A stretch of 24,095 nucleotides of DNA from positions 1 through 24,095 of the IMG/VR virus record IMGVR_UViG_3300007540_000102; one strand, 5' to 3'. Numbering within the stretch: position 1 is the first letter of the stretch; the number at the start of each line of letters is the position of its first letter. The stretch is from a virus. Shown here one piece after another: positions 14,004 to 19,343 of the stretch. Under the pieces are notes generated by a model, which saw only the letters and a list, made by a program, of their open reading frames with translations, searched no databases and was not told the origin of the DNA. Both the position numbers and the translations under genes were made by a program.

Positions 14004-14274
14004 GTTTGTTTTAGTGGAAGCAATCAATACCTTTCGTATGAGATATGTAGTTCAGCTAAACGACAACGACCCCGCAGAGTGGGCTATGGACACTGTTGTT
14101 ATGGAACCAGATGAAGAGTTAGGTCAATTATTTCTAGGGCAGCAGGTCATGGGACATCGTGTAGTAGATGCAGATGAAGTAAAGGCTCTCGCAGTAGAGG
14201 ATAACAAATATATTAAAGACTGGTCAACAGAACAAGTCCTAGACTTATTAACAGTAAAGGTGAGAGATGAATAA
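13996..14274 (+). CDS. Conserved phage hypothetical (LVEAINTFRMRYVVQL)
   Basis: 92 residues from the ATG at 13996, with GGAGGT 10 bases upstream. The N-terminus TKFVLVEAINTFRMRYVVQL and the following EWAMDTVVMEPDEELGQLFL, then VMGHRVVDADEV, match a recurrent phage hypothetical, probably a small alpha/beta fold. Role unknown. Confidence 0.75.
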   Translation: MTKFVLVEAINTFRMRYVVQLNDNDPAEWAMDTVVMEPDEELGQLFLGQQVMGHRVVDADEVKALAVEDNKYIKDWSTEQVLDLLTVKVRDE

Positions 14275-14425
14275 GATGGTTTATGTAGTAACAGTTGGCA
14301 TTGATGCTGGCAGTGGAATTGTGTACGAAGGTAGCAACAAGTCTCAAGCCAACCATGTTTACGAACTATGGCTAGACAAAGGCCATGATGATGTTACCAT
14401 AGAAGAGTATGAGGATTTCGAATAA
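14267..14425 (+). CDS. Small hypothetical protein
   Basis: 52 residues starting MNKMVYVVTVGIDAGSGIVY with a Ser/Asn-rich turn and an acidic end (TIEEYEDFE). AAAGG lies 6 bases before the ATG; the stop shares bases with the next start (TAATG). Looks like a mini alpha/beta protein. Family not recognised. Confidence 0.62.
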   Translation: MNKMVYVVTVGIDAGSGIVYEGSNKSQANHVYELWLDKGHDDVTIEEYEDFE

Positions 14426-14598
14426 TGGAACGAACATACAAAGTAGTACAGACCGTTACTCGTGTGGTTACTACGGAAGTGGTAGCCAAGAGTGCTAAGA
14501 ATGCAAAGAGAAAGTTCTGGTGGGGTCAGTCAACATCTGAACCTAAGATCGAGAACAAGAGAAGTCTGGAGGTGCTAGATGACGAATTTGAGAGCTAA
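14425..14598 (+). CDS. Small basic hypothetical protein
   Basis: 57 residues: MERTYKVVQTVTRVVTTEVV, then AKSAKNAKRKFWWGQS. A beta-hairpin-like N-terminus followed by a basic patch with two Trp. It starts at the previous stop (TAATG) and overlaps the next gene by 20 bases. Nucleic-acid contact is possible but unproven. Confidence 0.62.
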   Translation: MERTYKVVQTVTRVVTTEVVAKSAKNAKRKFWWGQSTSEPKIENKRSLEVLDDEFES

Positions 14599-14785
14599 GA
14601 TTAATGCCCAGATGGACAAACTTCAACTAATGATGGAGGCGCAATGTCACATCACTGACAGGGTAGAGACGGAACTACAGATCTCTATATGCTCTGGATA
14701 CTTTCATGTACTAGATGGAGAAGATCGAGAGTATGTCCAGATGGCACGCTTTGCATTAGAGGAACAAACAAAGTGGAAAGTATAG
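14579..14785 (+). CDS. Small helical hypothetical protein
   Basis: 68 residues with MTNLRAKINAQMDKLQLMME at the start and YVQMARFALEEQTKW at the end. GGAGGT lies before the ATG. Helical, likely a small coiled coil. Overlaps both neighbours. No family recognised. Confidence 0.62.
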   Translation: MTNLRAKINAQMDKLQLMMEAQCHITDRVETELQISICSGYFHVLDGEDREYVQMARFALEEQTKWKV

Positions 14786-14928
14786 TACACGCTACCCTTG
14801 AACAAGGCTTCAGCCTCTGTGGCATTCACCCAGCAATCAGAGAAGAAGATCACAAGTTTGTACCAGTAGAACAGATCGAGAAGGTTACGTGCCCTCACTG
14901 TTTAAAAAAATATTATAAAGAAGGATAA
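14773..14928 (+). CDS. Small zinc-knuckle-like protein (GTG start)
   Basis: 51 residues from GTG at 14773, preceded by AGAGGA about 9 bases upstream. Start VESIVHATLEQGFSLCGIHP, end EKVTCPHCLKKYYKEG. One CxxC pair plus an upstream Cys-Gly and His give a possible metal site. Small proteins of this 'LCG ... VTCPxCL' type are common in phages and actinobacteria. The longer ORF in this frame runs antisense-free through the previous gene but lacks a ribosome site. Confidence 0.6.
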   Translation: MESIVHATLEQGFSLCGIHPAIREEDHKFVPVEQIEKVTCPHCLKKYYKEG

Positions 14929-14931
14929 ATT

Positions 14932-15312
14932 ATGAGTAATTACAACAAAGTGTGGAACTTCATGCGCACGTTCGGTCAAGAGACCCCGAAGCGACCTACA
15001 CTTCCTAACCAGAAATTAGCACAACTACGAGTTGATCTAATTGCTGAAGAGTTGAACGAATTAGTAGACGCACTAGCAGATGATGACATGGTAGAGATTG
15101 CTGACGCTTTGACCGACATTCTATATGTTACATATGGAGCTGGTGTAGCTTTCGGTATCGAACTCGATCCATGCTTCAACGAAGTACATCGTAGCAATAT
15201 GAGTAAACTTGGCCCAGATGGTAAGCCGATTTACCGTGAAGACGGTAAAGTGCTTAAAGGTGCTGACTATTCTGAACCCAACCTAACCCCGTACATACTT
15301 AAAGGACACTAA
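14932..15312 (+). CDS. MazG/PRA-PH-like nucleotide pyrophosphohydrolase
   Basis: 126 residues. The helical NTP-pyrophosphatase core shows EELNEL (~40-45) and EIADALTDILYVTYG (~55-69), followed by FNEVHRSNMSKLGPDGKPIY, a tail typical of the phosphoribosyl-ATP-pyrophosphatase-like branch found in phages. Expected to hydrolyse nucleoside triphosphates or related molecules in the cytoplasm. Good ribosome site (AAGGA). A different, shorter family member is in the lysis operon (9174-9434). Confidence 0.85.
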   Translation: MSNYNKVWNFMRTFGQETPKRPTLPNQKLAQLRVDLIAEELNELVDALADDDMVEIADALTDILYVTYGAGVAFGIELDPCFNEVHRSNMSKLGPDGKPIYREDGKVLKGADYSEPNLTPYILKGH

Positions 15313-15313
15313 A

Positions 15314-15508
15314 ATGTTATTAGATATACCTCAAGACTTTGCAACCCTGAACGAAGAGCATAGATTTACACTAGCAGCTAACGGCTACACAATTTATCTC
15401 ACTGGTACTGACCATGACGATAACTATGTTAGCAAAACGTATGTATTTGTTGACCAAGATAGTTTCTTTGCAGCCTTACAACAATTGGAAGGAGTGGAGG
15501 TATCATGA
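15314..15508 (+). CDS. Small hypothetical protein
   Basis: 64 residues starting MLLDIPQDFATLNEEHRFTL, with AANGYTIYLTGTDHDDNYVS and DQDSFFAALQQLEG. AAAGGA before the ATG. Alpha/beta, acidic, soluble. The stop overlaps the next ATG. Family not recognised. Confidence 0.65.
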   Translation: MLLDIPQDFATLNEEHRFTLAANGYTIYLTGTDHDDNYVSKTYVFVDQDSFFAALQQLEGVEVS

Positions 15509-15618
15509 TACTAGAGGCAGCTTTCCTTTTTATAGCAGGAGGCCTTTTAGTGATACTGGTCGCTGCTATTATGACATATATAGAAGTAAACAGAACAGGA
15601 GATAACGATGATCTTTGA
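15505..15618 (+). CDS. Mini membrane protein
   Basis: 37 residues: MILEAAFLFIAGGLLVILVA and a short hydrophilic tail (VNRTGDNDDL). One membrane helix. GGAGG lies before the ATG; the ATG overlaps the upstream stop, and the end overlaps the next gene. First of four consecutive tiny membrane proteins. Confidence 0.6.
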   Translation: MILEAAFLFIAGGLLVILVAAIMTYIEVNRTGDNDDL

Positions 15619-15730
15619 TATAATTACATTTTTGATAGGCGGTGGCCTAGGTTTTGGCATTGGCTTGTTCATAGCCGGAGCAGTAGGAGACGGTTCTTAC
15701 ATTAAGCAGGGGTGTGAAGATGAATACTAG
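15608..15730 (+). CDS. Mini membrane protein, Gly-rich helix
   Basis: 40 residues: DIITFLIGGGLGFGIGLFIA forms one Gly-rich membrane segment with GxxxG-type spacing that could favour helix packing; the tail is hydrophilic (YIKQGCEDEY). AGGAG precedes the ATG by 6 bases. Overlaps both neighbours. Confidence 0.6.
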   Translation: MIFDIITFLIGGGLGFGIGLFIAGAVGDGSYIKQGCEDEY

Positions 15731-15929
15731 AGATAACGTAAGAAACACACTTATGATTGTTGCTTGTGTGTTTGCATGGACTACTGCATTTGTTCTGATG
15801 TTTGCAATAGGACAGAAGCATGGTAGAAACCAAGTCTACCTGAAAGAAGTTGAATGTGTCACTCACCCTCTGAAAGAACATAAAGTGCTATGCAAGAAAG
15901 CTAGAACCATAATTGTATTGGAGCCATAG
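15720..15929 (+). CDS. Membrane-anchored small protein
   Basis: 69 residues from the ATG at 15720 with AGGGG 7-8 bases upstream (an in-frame GTG six bases earlier is less likely). One N-terminal membrane segment (LMIVACVFAWTTAFVLMFAI) follows a short basic start; the rest is hydrophilic with Cys residues (VECVTHPLKEHKVLCKKAR). The segment-then-Cys layout could place the tail in the periplasm, but orientation cannot be fixed. Family not recognised. Confidence 0.62.
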   Translation: MNTRDNVRNTLMIVACVFAWTTAFVLMFAIGQKHGRNQVYLKEVECVTHPLKEHKVLCKKARTIIVLEP

Positions 15930-16007
15930 ATGGATCCTGTAGTCATAGTAGCAGCAGTTCTACTCTTCTATCTTTACCTTTGGCTACAAGAAGAAGGTGA
16001 TGATTAA
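15930..16007 (+). CDS. Micro membrane protein
   Basis: 25 residues: MDPVVIVAAVLLFYLYLWLQ plus an acidic end (EEGDD). GGAG lies 6 bases before the ATG, and it follows the previous stop directly. Single membrane helix. Last gene of the rightward operon. Confidence 0.5.
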   Translation: MDPVVIVAAVLLFYLYLWLQEEGDD

Positions 16008-16017
16008 AATATTTTCT

Positions 16018-16083
16018 AGGACGGGTAACGTACTTTTTCTCACTGTTACAAATAGGTGGGAAAAATAGTACTTTACTTGTCCT
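16018..16083 (+). repeat. Long imperfect inverted repeat at the operon end
   Basis: AGGAC (16018-16022) pairs with GTCCT (16079-16083), and inside it GTACTTTTTCTCAC (16030-16043) pairs with the stretch at 16056-16071 apart from two single-base bulges. The hairpin follows the last rightward gene by 11 bases but has no T-run after it. It overlaps the -35 of the promoter at 16072, so it could act as a terminator, processing site or operator. Confidence 0.6.
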
Positions 16084-16100
16084 AAAACTCGTGATATAAT
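16072..16100 (+). promoter_or_regulatory. Sigma-70 promoter with no ORF behind it
   Basis: TTTACT (16072-16077), 17-base spacer, TATAAT (16095-16100). It reads into 250 bases with no plausible coding frame but several helices (see the candidate RNA at 16107-16352). Confidence 0.75.
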
Positions 16101-16106
16101 AAATAC

Positions 16107-16352
16107 AAATTGATATGACAATCAAGTCAACTACGATTTACAAAACCCATGCTAGGAAGATGGTTTGAAATATTTATGCGCTTAACCTATGATGAAGCCA
16201 ATGCGTAATCATATGGTTGAACCCATAAGATTATAGAAAGTGACATTGACTAGCATAAACCCAAACATCAATTATCCTTAACTGATGTTCAATAAGACTA
16301 TTCACATATAAACCCGATAAAACCTAATAATGATAATACTTACATCGGGTTT
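16107..16352 (+). ncRNA. Candidate structured non-coding RNA
   Basis: Behind a consensus promoter, four helices line up. An outer 7-bp ATGCTAG/CTAGCAT (16149-16155 with 16250-16256) encloses a 10-bp stem with one bulge (AACCTATGAT at 16184-16193 with 16208-16218, 14-base loop). Then come a 7-bp AACATCA/TGATGTT hairpin (16264-16270 with 16283-16289) and a 9-bp AAACCCGAT/ATCGGGTTT hairpin (16310-16318 with 16344-16352). The motif AAACCC or GAACCC recurs four times. The longest frame from an ATG is about 20 codons without a ribosome site. It lacks a T-loop, so it is not a tRNA. The 3' end is uncertain; the last hairpin is followed by CCCC rather than T. Function unknown. Confidence 0.5.
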
Positions 16353-16530
16353 CCCCTTCAAAAACTCTTACTGAAATTCCCTCTTTTATTTAACCACCTC
16401 AAAAGCCACAACTTCACCCAATTCGCGATACTCCATTTCTTACTAAACTCCAATCCATTAATTCATACACCTCTTCCCCAATTCTACCAAATTATACTAG
16501 ACCATTTCCCTTTGCCCTCAAACTTTAGAC
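16353..16530. other. G-poor non-coding tract
   Basis: About 180 bases between the candidate RNA and the terminator at 16531. On the plus strand there are only a handful of G against long runs of C, T and A (for example a stretch from 16430 to 16490 with two G). No frame of useful length on either strand. A TATAAT-like box on the minus strand near 16490-16500 has no good -35. Confidence 0.6.
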
Positions 16531-16567
16531 AAAAATAAACCCCGTAGCGATTTCTCATTACGGGGTT
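16531..16567 (-). terminator. Intrinsic terminator after the HTH gene at 16585
   Basis: Minus strand: 9-bp stem AACCCCGTA/TACGGGGTT with a 12-base loop, followed by a T-rich run (TTTATTTTT). Lies 18 bases after the stop codon. Confidence 0.9.
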
Positions 16568-16584
16568 GGTTGGACTAGATGTTA

Positions 16585-16905
16585 TTAGTTAATTGTCAAC
16601 ACATCCAATACTTTCTGCAATGCTGCCTTTGGTGATTTCTCTAGTCCTGCTATTGAATCTAGTTCTATCTGTAAATAATCTGCTAGCTGTGTTACTAATT
16701 CTACTTTGGTTACGGGTTTAGCACCAGTCTTCGTAGTATAGCTTTCTTTCTGATATACTCCTTCTCTAGACAGCTTTCCTATGATTGACTTCGTTGTCTT
16801 GTCAAAGGTCTCTGCTAGATCTTTAACTGTTTCCATGCTGGGATTTGCTGCGTAGGCAGCCACGATTGTAGCGGTTACTTCTTCTGAATAGTTTACGTTT
16901 TTCAT
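16585..16905 (-). CDS. HTH DNA-binding protein, paralogue family member
   Basis: 106 residues with the same plan as 4816-5172 and 19848-20159. An N-terminal HTH domain covers residues 1-52 (VNYSEEVTATIVAAYAANPS to TTKSIIGKLSREGVYQK), followed by a short linker and a C-terminal helical domain (TKVELVTQLADYLQI ... LEKSPKAALQKVLDVL). The 'S-x-x-x-A-L-x-x-(V/L)L' end is shared with the protein at 19848. Good ribosome site (GAGGAAGAAC); the ATG lies in the stop of the upstream gene. Followed directly by a strong terminator. Likely a phage DNA-binding regulator or architectural protein. Confidence 0.78.
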   Translation of the reverse strand: MKNVNYSEEVTATIVAAYAANPSMETVKDLAETFDKTTKSIIGKLSREGVYQKESYTTKTGAKPVTKVELVTQLADYLQIELDSIAGLEKSPKAALQKVLDVLTIN

Positions 16906-17231
16906 TGTTCTTCCTCTGGGAATAGTTCTAATTGTTCGGGGTCATTAGCGAATCGTATGTCAGGTATGCCTTCATCATCTAGATAAACTTCTATCTCTGG
17001 AGCATACTCTAGGAAACCTACTTCAACATTCTCTTCACCTACAATATCTGCATAAATTCTTAGCTGTTTGTTAAACTCTCGTTCTACATCATCAGCTTCT
17101 TTCTCTGCTGCTAACAGTTCTGTAACTGCTAGGTCGATTGTTTGGTACAGCTCTTCCATCTTAGCTATTTTTTCATACATACTTTCTTTTATCTTGTCCG
17201 TCTTGCTGCTAAACTGTAATACGTTGCCCAT
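16902..17231 (-). CDS. Coiled-coil hypothetical protein
   Basis: 109 residues. Residues ~10-60 form a long charged helix (KESMYEKIAKMEELYQTIDL ... EKEADDVEREFNKQLRIYAD), probably a coiled coil; the C-terminal part is acidic and beta/irregular, ending LELFPEEEQ. AAGGAAG ribosome site, first gene behind promoter 17264-17292, co-transcribed with the HTH gene at 16585. It may be a partner of that protein; this is inference from linkage only. Confidence 0.7.
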   Translation of the reverse strand: MGNVLQFSSKTDKIKESMYEKIAKMEELYQTIDLAVTELLAAEKEADDVEREFNKQLRIYADIVGEENVEVGFLEYAPEIEVYLDDEGIPDIRFANDPEQLELFPEEEQ

Positions 17232-17263
17232 AATTTTCTTCCTTCTATCAGTTTTAGAAGTAT

Positions 17264-17292
17264 ATTATACATCAAAATTTAGTATGTGTCAA
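17264..17292 (-). promoter_or_regulatory. Sigma-70 promoter for the coiled-coil/HTH operon
   Basis: Minus strand AGTTCTTGACA with -35 at 17292-17287, 17-base spacer, TATAAT at 17269-17264. Confidence 0.87.
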
Positions 17293-17318
17293 GAACTTTC
17301 GTACTTTTGCTGGGGCAC

Positions 17319-17361
17319 AAAAAAGCCCCTATCATCGACCGAAACGGTTTAATCAAGGGGC
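17319..17361 (-). terminator. Intrinsic terminator
   Basis: Minus strand: GCCCCT (17361-17356) pairs with AGGGGC (17330-17325), an inner ACCGtttCGGT hairpin fills the loop, and six T follow. It ends the transcript of 17401-17628 just before the next promoter. Confidence 0.82.
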
Positions 17362-17400
17362 ACAAAAGGTAGCAAATTGTAGTAGGCTTTTTGTTTTTGA

Positions 17401-17628
17401 TTACTGAGCTAATCGTTTTACATGAACACTCTCAGTATAAAACCTAGTTTTAGGTGTAGAAACTAGGAAACCATCCTCGCTTTTAGTAGGAGGATCCCAA
17501 CTTTGCAGGTTCTCGACTCTGCCAGCGCTGCTCTTGTTAAGGTCAGACAGAAACCTAGTCCAATTATCGTGGGGACTACACGCAGAAATAAAGTATAAAT
17601 AGAAAGATTCTGGAGCTAGGGGAATCAC
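17401..17628 (-). CDS. Hypothetical protein (GTG start)
   Basis: 75 residues from GTG at 17628, with AGGG 7 bases upstream; there is no in-frame ATG. IPLAPESFYLYFISACSPHD, NWTRFLSDLNKSSAGR and SEDGFLVSTPKTRFYTESVH. The gene fills the unit between a consensus promoter (17727-17755) and a terminator (17319-17361), which supports it as real. No family recognised. A 90-base leader separates promoter and start. Confidence 0.55.
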   Translation of the reverse strand: MIPLAPESFYLYFISACSPHDNWTRFLSDLNKSSAGRVENLQSWDPPTKSEDGFLVSTPKTRFYTESVHVKRLAQ

Positions 17629-17726
17629 GCTTTACCCTAGTCTTATAGATTTTATGCCACGTAGTGACCGATGAATAACCCAAAACCTAATCTTTTAAAC
17701 TTTTATTTCTCAATTTCTTAAAACAT

Positions 17727-17755
17727 ATTATACATTGAATTCAGCATTGTGTCAA
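17727..17755 (-). promoter_or_regulatory. Sigma-70 promoter between the tRNA genes and the unknown gene
   Basis: Minus strand AGTTCTTGACA with -35 at 17755-17750, 17-base spacer, TATAAT at 17732-17727. Confidence 0.87.
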
Positions 17756-17784
17756 GAACTAAATGATAACTACTTAATAAATAA

Positions 17785-17860
17785 TGGCGTCCCATAGGAG
17801 GTTCGAACTCCTGTTACCGGGATGAAACCCCGATGTCCTAGACCACTAGACGAATGGGAC
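17785..17860 (-). tRNA. tRNA-Glu (UUC)
   Basis: 76 bases including an encoded CCA. Acceptor GTCCCAT pairs with ATGGGAC; the anticodon loop GTTTCAT gives UUC; the T-arm has GTTCGAA. Very close to the E. coli tRNA-Glu layout. Lies 5 bases from the tRNA-Gly gene, so both come from one precursor. Confidence 0.96.
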
Positions 17861-17865
17861 ATTGT

Positions 17866-17939
17866 TGGAGCGAGTCAAGGGAATCGAACCCCTGTTATCA
17901 ACTTGGAAGGCTGATGTAATACCATTATACGACACTCGC
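17866..17939 (-). tRNA. tRNA-Gly (UCC)
   Basis: 74 bases including an encoded CCA. Acceptor GCGAGTG pairs with GACTCGC (one G-G mismatch at the inner end); the anticodon loop CTTCCAA gives UCC; the T-arm has GTTCGATTC. Transcribed from the promoter at 18051-18079, followed by tRNA-Glu. Confidence 0.96.
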
Positions 17940-18050
17940 TTTATTAGTTGCACTCAGTGATCATCTGATTATGTTATATCGTGTTTTACCACGCTAAGTG
18001 CGAAACTGTTGCTTAAAAACTTTTCTTTCATGTCTCAATTCAATAAAGAT

Positions 18051-18079
18051 ATTATACAGATTTCTGAAGCTAAAGTCAA
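18051..18079 (-). promoter_or_regulatory. Sigma-70 promoter of the tRNA pair
   Basis: Minus strand TTGACT (18079-18074), 17-base spacer, TATAAT (18056-18051). The ~105-base leader before tRNA-Gly shows only a small CGTG/CACG hairpin and a possible 20-codon frame without a clear ribosome site. Confidence 0.82.
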
Positions 18080-18089
18080 GAGATATTTT

Positions 18090-18284
18090 AATTTTATGTC
18101 CACCAAGAAAGAAAAAACTCGTCAAGCATAAAGGCTGTAATTCCGGGGGGCCGGACGGGGTCGCGATGTCAAGTCTTATTTACTACAATTTTCCAAAATT
18201 ATCTCATATTATCGTCCCCGCTGCGGGGTTATCTCGAATTAGACTACTTTATCCTGATTTACGCCATCTAATTCGCGAAAGTAC
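18090..18284. other. Non-coding GC-palindrome region at the left edge of the foreign block
   Basis: No convincing gene on either strand. Contains a very GC-rich run around 18143-18170, a CCCCGCtGCGGGG hairpin at 18213-18225, and a minus-strand TTGACA at 18168-18173 without a matching -10. Composition changes sharply here compared with the tRNA side. Confidence 0.5.
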
Positions 18285-18314
18285 TTGACAAACCCCGCGG
18301 GGGTGTGCTATAAT
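18285..18314 (+). promoter_or_regulatory. Sigma-70 promoter with a CCCCGCGGGG palindrome in its spacer
   Basis: TTGACA (18285-18290), 18-base spacer, TATAAT (18309-18314), followed by CGGCGCG. The spacer holds the perfect palindrome CCCCGCGGGG, an operator-like position. No ORF with a ribosome site follows; repeat copy A lies 26 bases downstream. Confidence 0.75.
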
Positions 18315-18340
18315 CGGCGCGCAGAGCATATTTTAAACAC

Positions 18341-18533
18341 ATCGTCGTACTACTACTGGCGCAGGTACTGTTTCGGCGCATCGTCGTACTACTACTCGGC
18401 GCCATTGTGCAGAGACTGACCAAATTGTATATAATTCGTGGCAATTTACATAAAAGACTTGACAAATATCGCTTACATACTGTATAATCGGCGCGGCCCA
18501 CCACCAATATCATCGTCGTACTACTACTGGCGC
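18341..18533 (+). repeat. Three copies of a 17-bp repeat plus GGCGC
   Basis: ATCGTCGTACTACTACT occurs at 18341-18357, 18380-18396 and 18512-18528, each followed by GGCGC (with one extra C in the second copy). Copies 1 and 3 each lie 23-26 bases after a promoter whose -10 continues TATAATCGGCGCG, so promoter plus repeat is itself a duplicated module. The repeat read in frame gives Ile-Val-Val-Leu-Leu-Leu, but no start codon or ribosome site precedes it. The minus-strand frame across it (repeating Ser-Ser-Ser-Thr-Thr-Met) looks like a by-product. Confidence 0.8.
18459..18488 (+). promoter_or_regulatory. Sigma-70 promoter before repeat copy C
   Basis: TTGACA (18459-18464), 18-base spacer, TATAAT (18483-18488), then CGGCGCG as at 18309. 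No gene follows directly. Confidence 0.75.
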
Positions 18534-18608
18534 CCCCGCGCCGAATCTCTGGGAGACCAAGCTGGGCGGGGTCACACAAATTAAATGCACATGGCCCACA
18601 AATAAAGC

Positions 18609-18637
18609 TTGACAAACCCCGAGCGGCGCGGTCGCGC
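18609..18637 (+). promoter_or_regulatory. Orphan -35 element with GGCGCG/CGCGCC hairpin
   Basis: CTTGACAAACCCCG repeats the -35 region of the promoter at 18285 exactly, but no -10 stands 16-18 bases downstream; instead there is GGCGCGgtCGCGCC. Looks like a decayed copy of the promoter module or a binding site. Confidence 0.45.
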
Positions 18638-18699
18638 CAAAATTATTATACCATACCGCAGAGCAGGTTGCAAGCGGTAATATTCACATAAAATAAGTG

Positions 18700-18728
18700 T
18701 TGACGTTTGCAGCATTATTCGATATAAT
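18700..18728 (+). promoter_or_regulatory. Sigma-70 promoter of the mini-protein cluster
   Basis: TTGACG (18700-18705), 17-base spacer, TATAAT (18723-18728); the first ATG with AGGGGAG follows at 18755. Confidence 0.82.
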
Positions 18729-18754
18729 TCTTTTAACGAATAGGGGAGAGCATC

Positions 18755-18844
18755 ATGACAGCAGCAGCAGTATTATTAATCGTAGTCTTACCAACAATTT
18801 TCGCGATAGCGTTCGCAGTATCACAAATTAGAGAGTCAAAATAA
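18755..18844 (+). CDS. Mini membrane protein
   Basis: 29 residues: MTAAAVLLIVVLPTIFAIAF plus a short polar tail (VSQIRESK). GGGGAGAG lies 4-8 bases before the ATG and a consensus promoter is 27 bases upstream. One membrane helix. First gene of the block's left operon; shares its last base with the next ATG. Confidence 0.6.
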   Translation: MTAAAVLLIVVLPTIFAIAFAVSQIRESK

Positions 18845-19002
18845 TGAAAAAGTCAAAGATTAAAATGTTTTTTCTTGGGTTGCTCCACCTTATTATCTCA
18901 CCAGTATACATACCTGCGCTGATATTGTGGGAAGAAAGAGATCAAATTATAGATTATTATTCTCAGTGCTTTAAAGCCGTAACATTTAGAGAGTTCAGAT
19001 AA
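18844..19002 (+). CDS. Small membrane-associated phage protein
   Basis: 52 residues: basic start, a hydrophobic segment (FFLGLLHLIISPVYIPALIL), then WEERDQIIDYYSQCFKAVTF. The 'LLHxxxSPxxxPxxxxWExRDxxxDYYSQCFxxVTF' pattern recurs among small phage proteins. Starts at the previous stop (TAATG) and ends the same way. Function unknown. Confidence 0.68.
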   Translation: MKKSKIKMFFLGLLHLIISPVYIPALILWEERDQIIDYYSQCFKAVTFREFR

Positions 19003-19262
19003 TGAAAGCATATATTAAATCTAGAATGAATCAAGACGGGTCTTACACGCATGAAGCGTACGACCTGCGCACGGGTGATGCCATCGGCATGCAAAAATGG
19101 TGCTTTGATATTACCCGCGCTAGACGCGGTCGCAGAGAGTTGCAGCGCGATATGATGGAACAAAATATCATTCCAGTATCGCAATGTGGTAAAACGCTTT
19201 GCTATTATGATGAAGACGCTACAGATTGTGTTGCGTATCTAACAAAGGGGTTATACCAATGA
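19002..19262 (+). CDS. Hypothetical protein
   Basis: 86 residues starting MKAYIKSRMNQDGSYTHEAY, with an Arg-rich centre (ITRARRGRRELQRDMM) and a Cys-containing end (SQCGKTLCYYDEDATDCVAY). Soluble. Codon choice (CGC, GCG) differs from the phage genes left of 18 kb. Family not recognised. Translationally coupled to its neighbours. Confidence 0.65.
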   Translation: MKAYIKSRMNQDGSYTHEAYDLRTGDAIGMQKWCFDITRARRGRRELQRDMMEQNIIPVSQCGKTLCYYDEDATDCVAYLTKGLYQ

Positions 19263-19333
19263 CCGTTTTAAGATTTCTGTTTCAATTTGCCATTATCATC
19301 GCTGTTGCTGTATTAGCATTACAATACCTATAG
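19259..19333 (+). CDS. Micro membrane protein
   Basis: 24 residues: MTVLRFLFQFAIIIAVAVLA and LQYL; one membrane helix. AAGGGG lies 8 bases before the ATG. The leader GGTTATACCAATG is almost repeated before the next gene. Confidence 0.5.
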   Translation: MTVLRFLFQFAIIIAVAVLALQYL

Positions 19334-19343
19334 GATTATACCA

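Noticed and set aside
16149-16256. A third tRNA or tRNA-like element
   Set aside because: The 7-bp outer helix looks like an acceptor stem, but there is no T-loop motif, no anticodon arm of the right size and no CCA after the 3' strand.
16430-16500. Tiny minus-strand peptides (14-18 codons) in the G-poor tract
   Set aside because: Too short, overlapping each other and without a promoter of normal spacing.
17785-18080. Integration site (att) at the tRNA genes
   Set aside because: The 5' ends of the tRNAs, not the 3' ends usually used by integrases, face the foreign-looking block; no integrase and no repeated tRNA fragment is visible at its right edge.
18341-18440. Ile/Val/Leu attenuator leader peptide
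   Set aside because: Two repeat copies are in the same frame and read Ile-Val-Val-Leu-Leu-Leu, but no start codon or ribosome site precedes them and no amino-acid biosynthesis gene follows.
18268-18615. Long minus-strand frame with repeated Ser-Ser-Ser-Thr-Thr-Met
   Set aside because: It is produced by the three DNA repeats, runs through promoters and GC palindromes, has no ribosome site and an unlikely amino-acid make-up.
18609-18655. Functional promoter at the third CTTGACAAACCCCG copy
   Set aside because: No -10 hexamer at 16-18 bases; the nearest TATTAT lies too far downstream.
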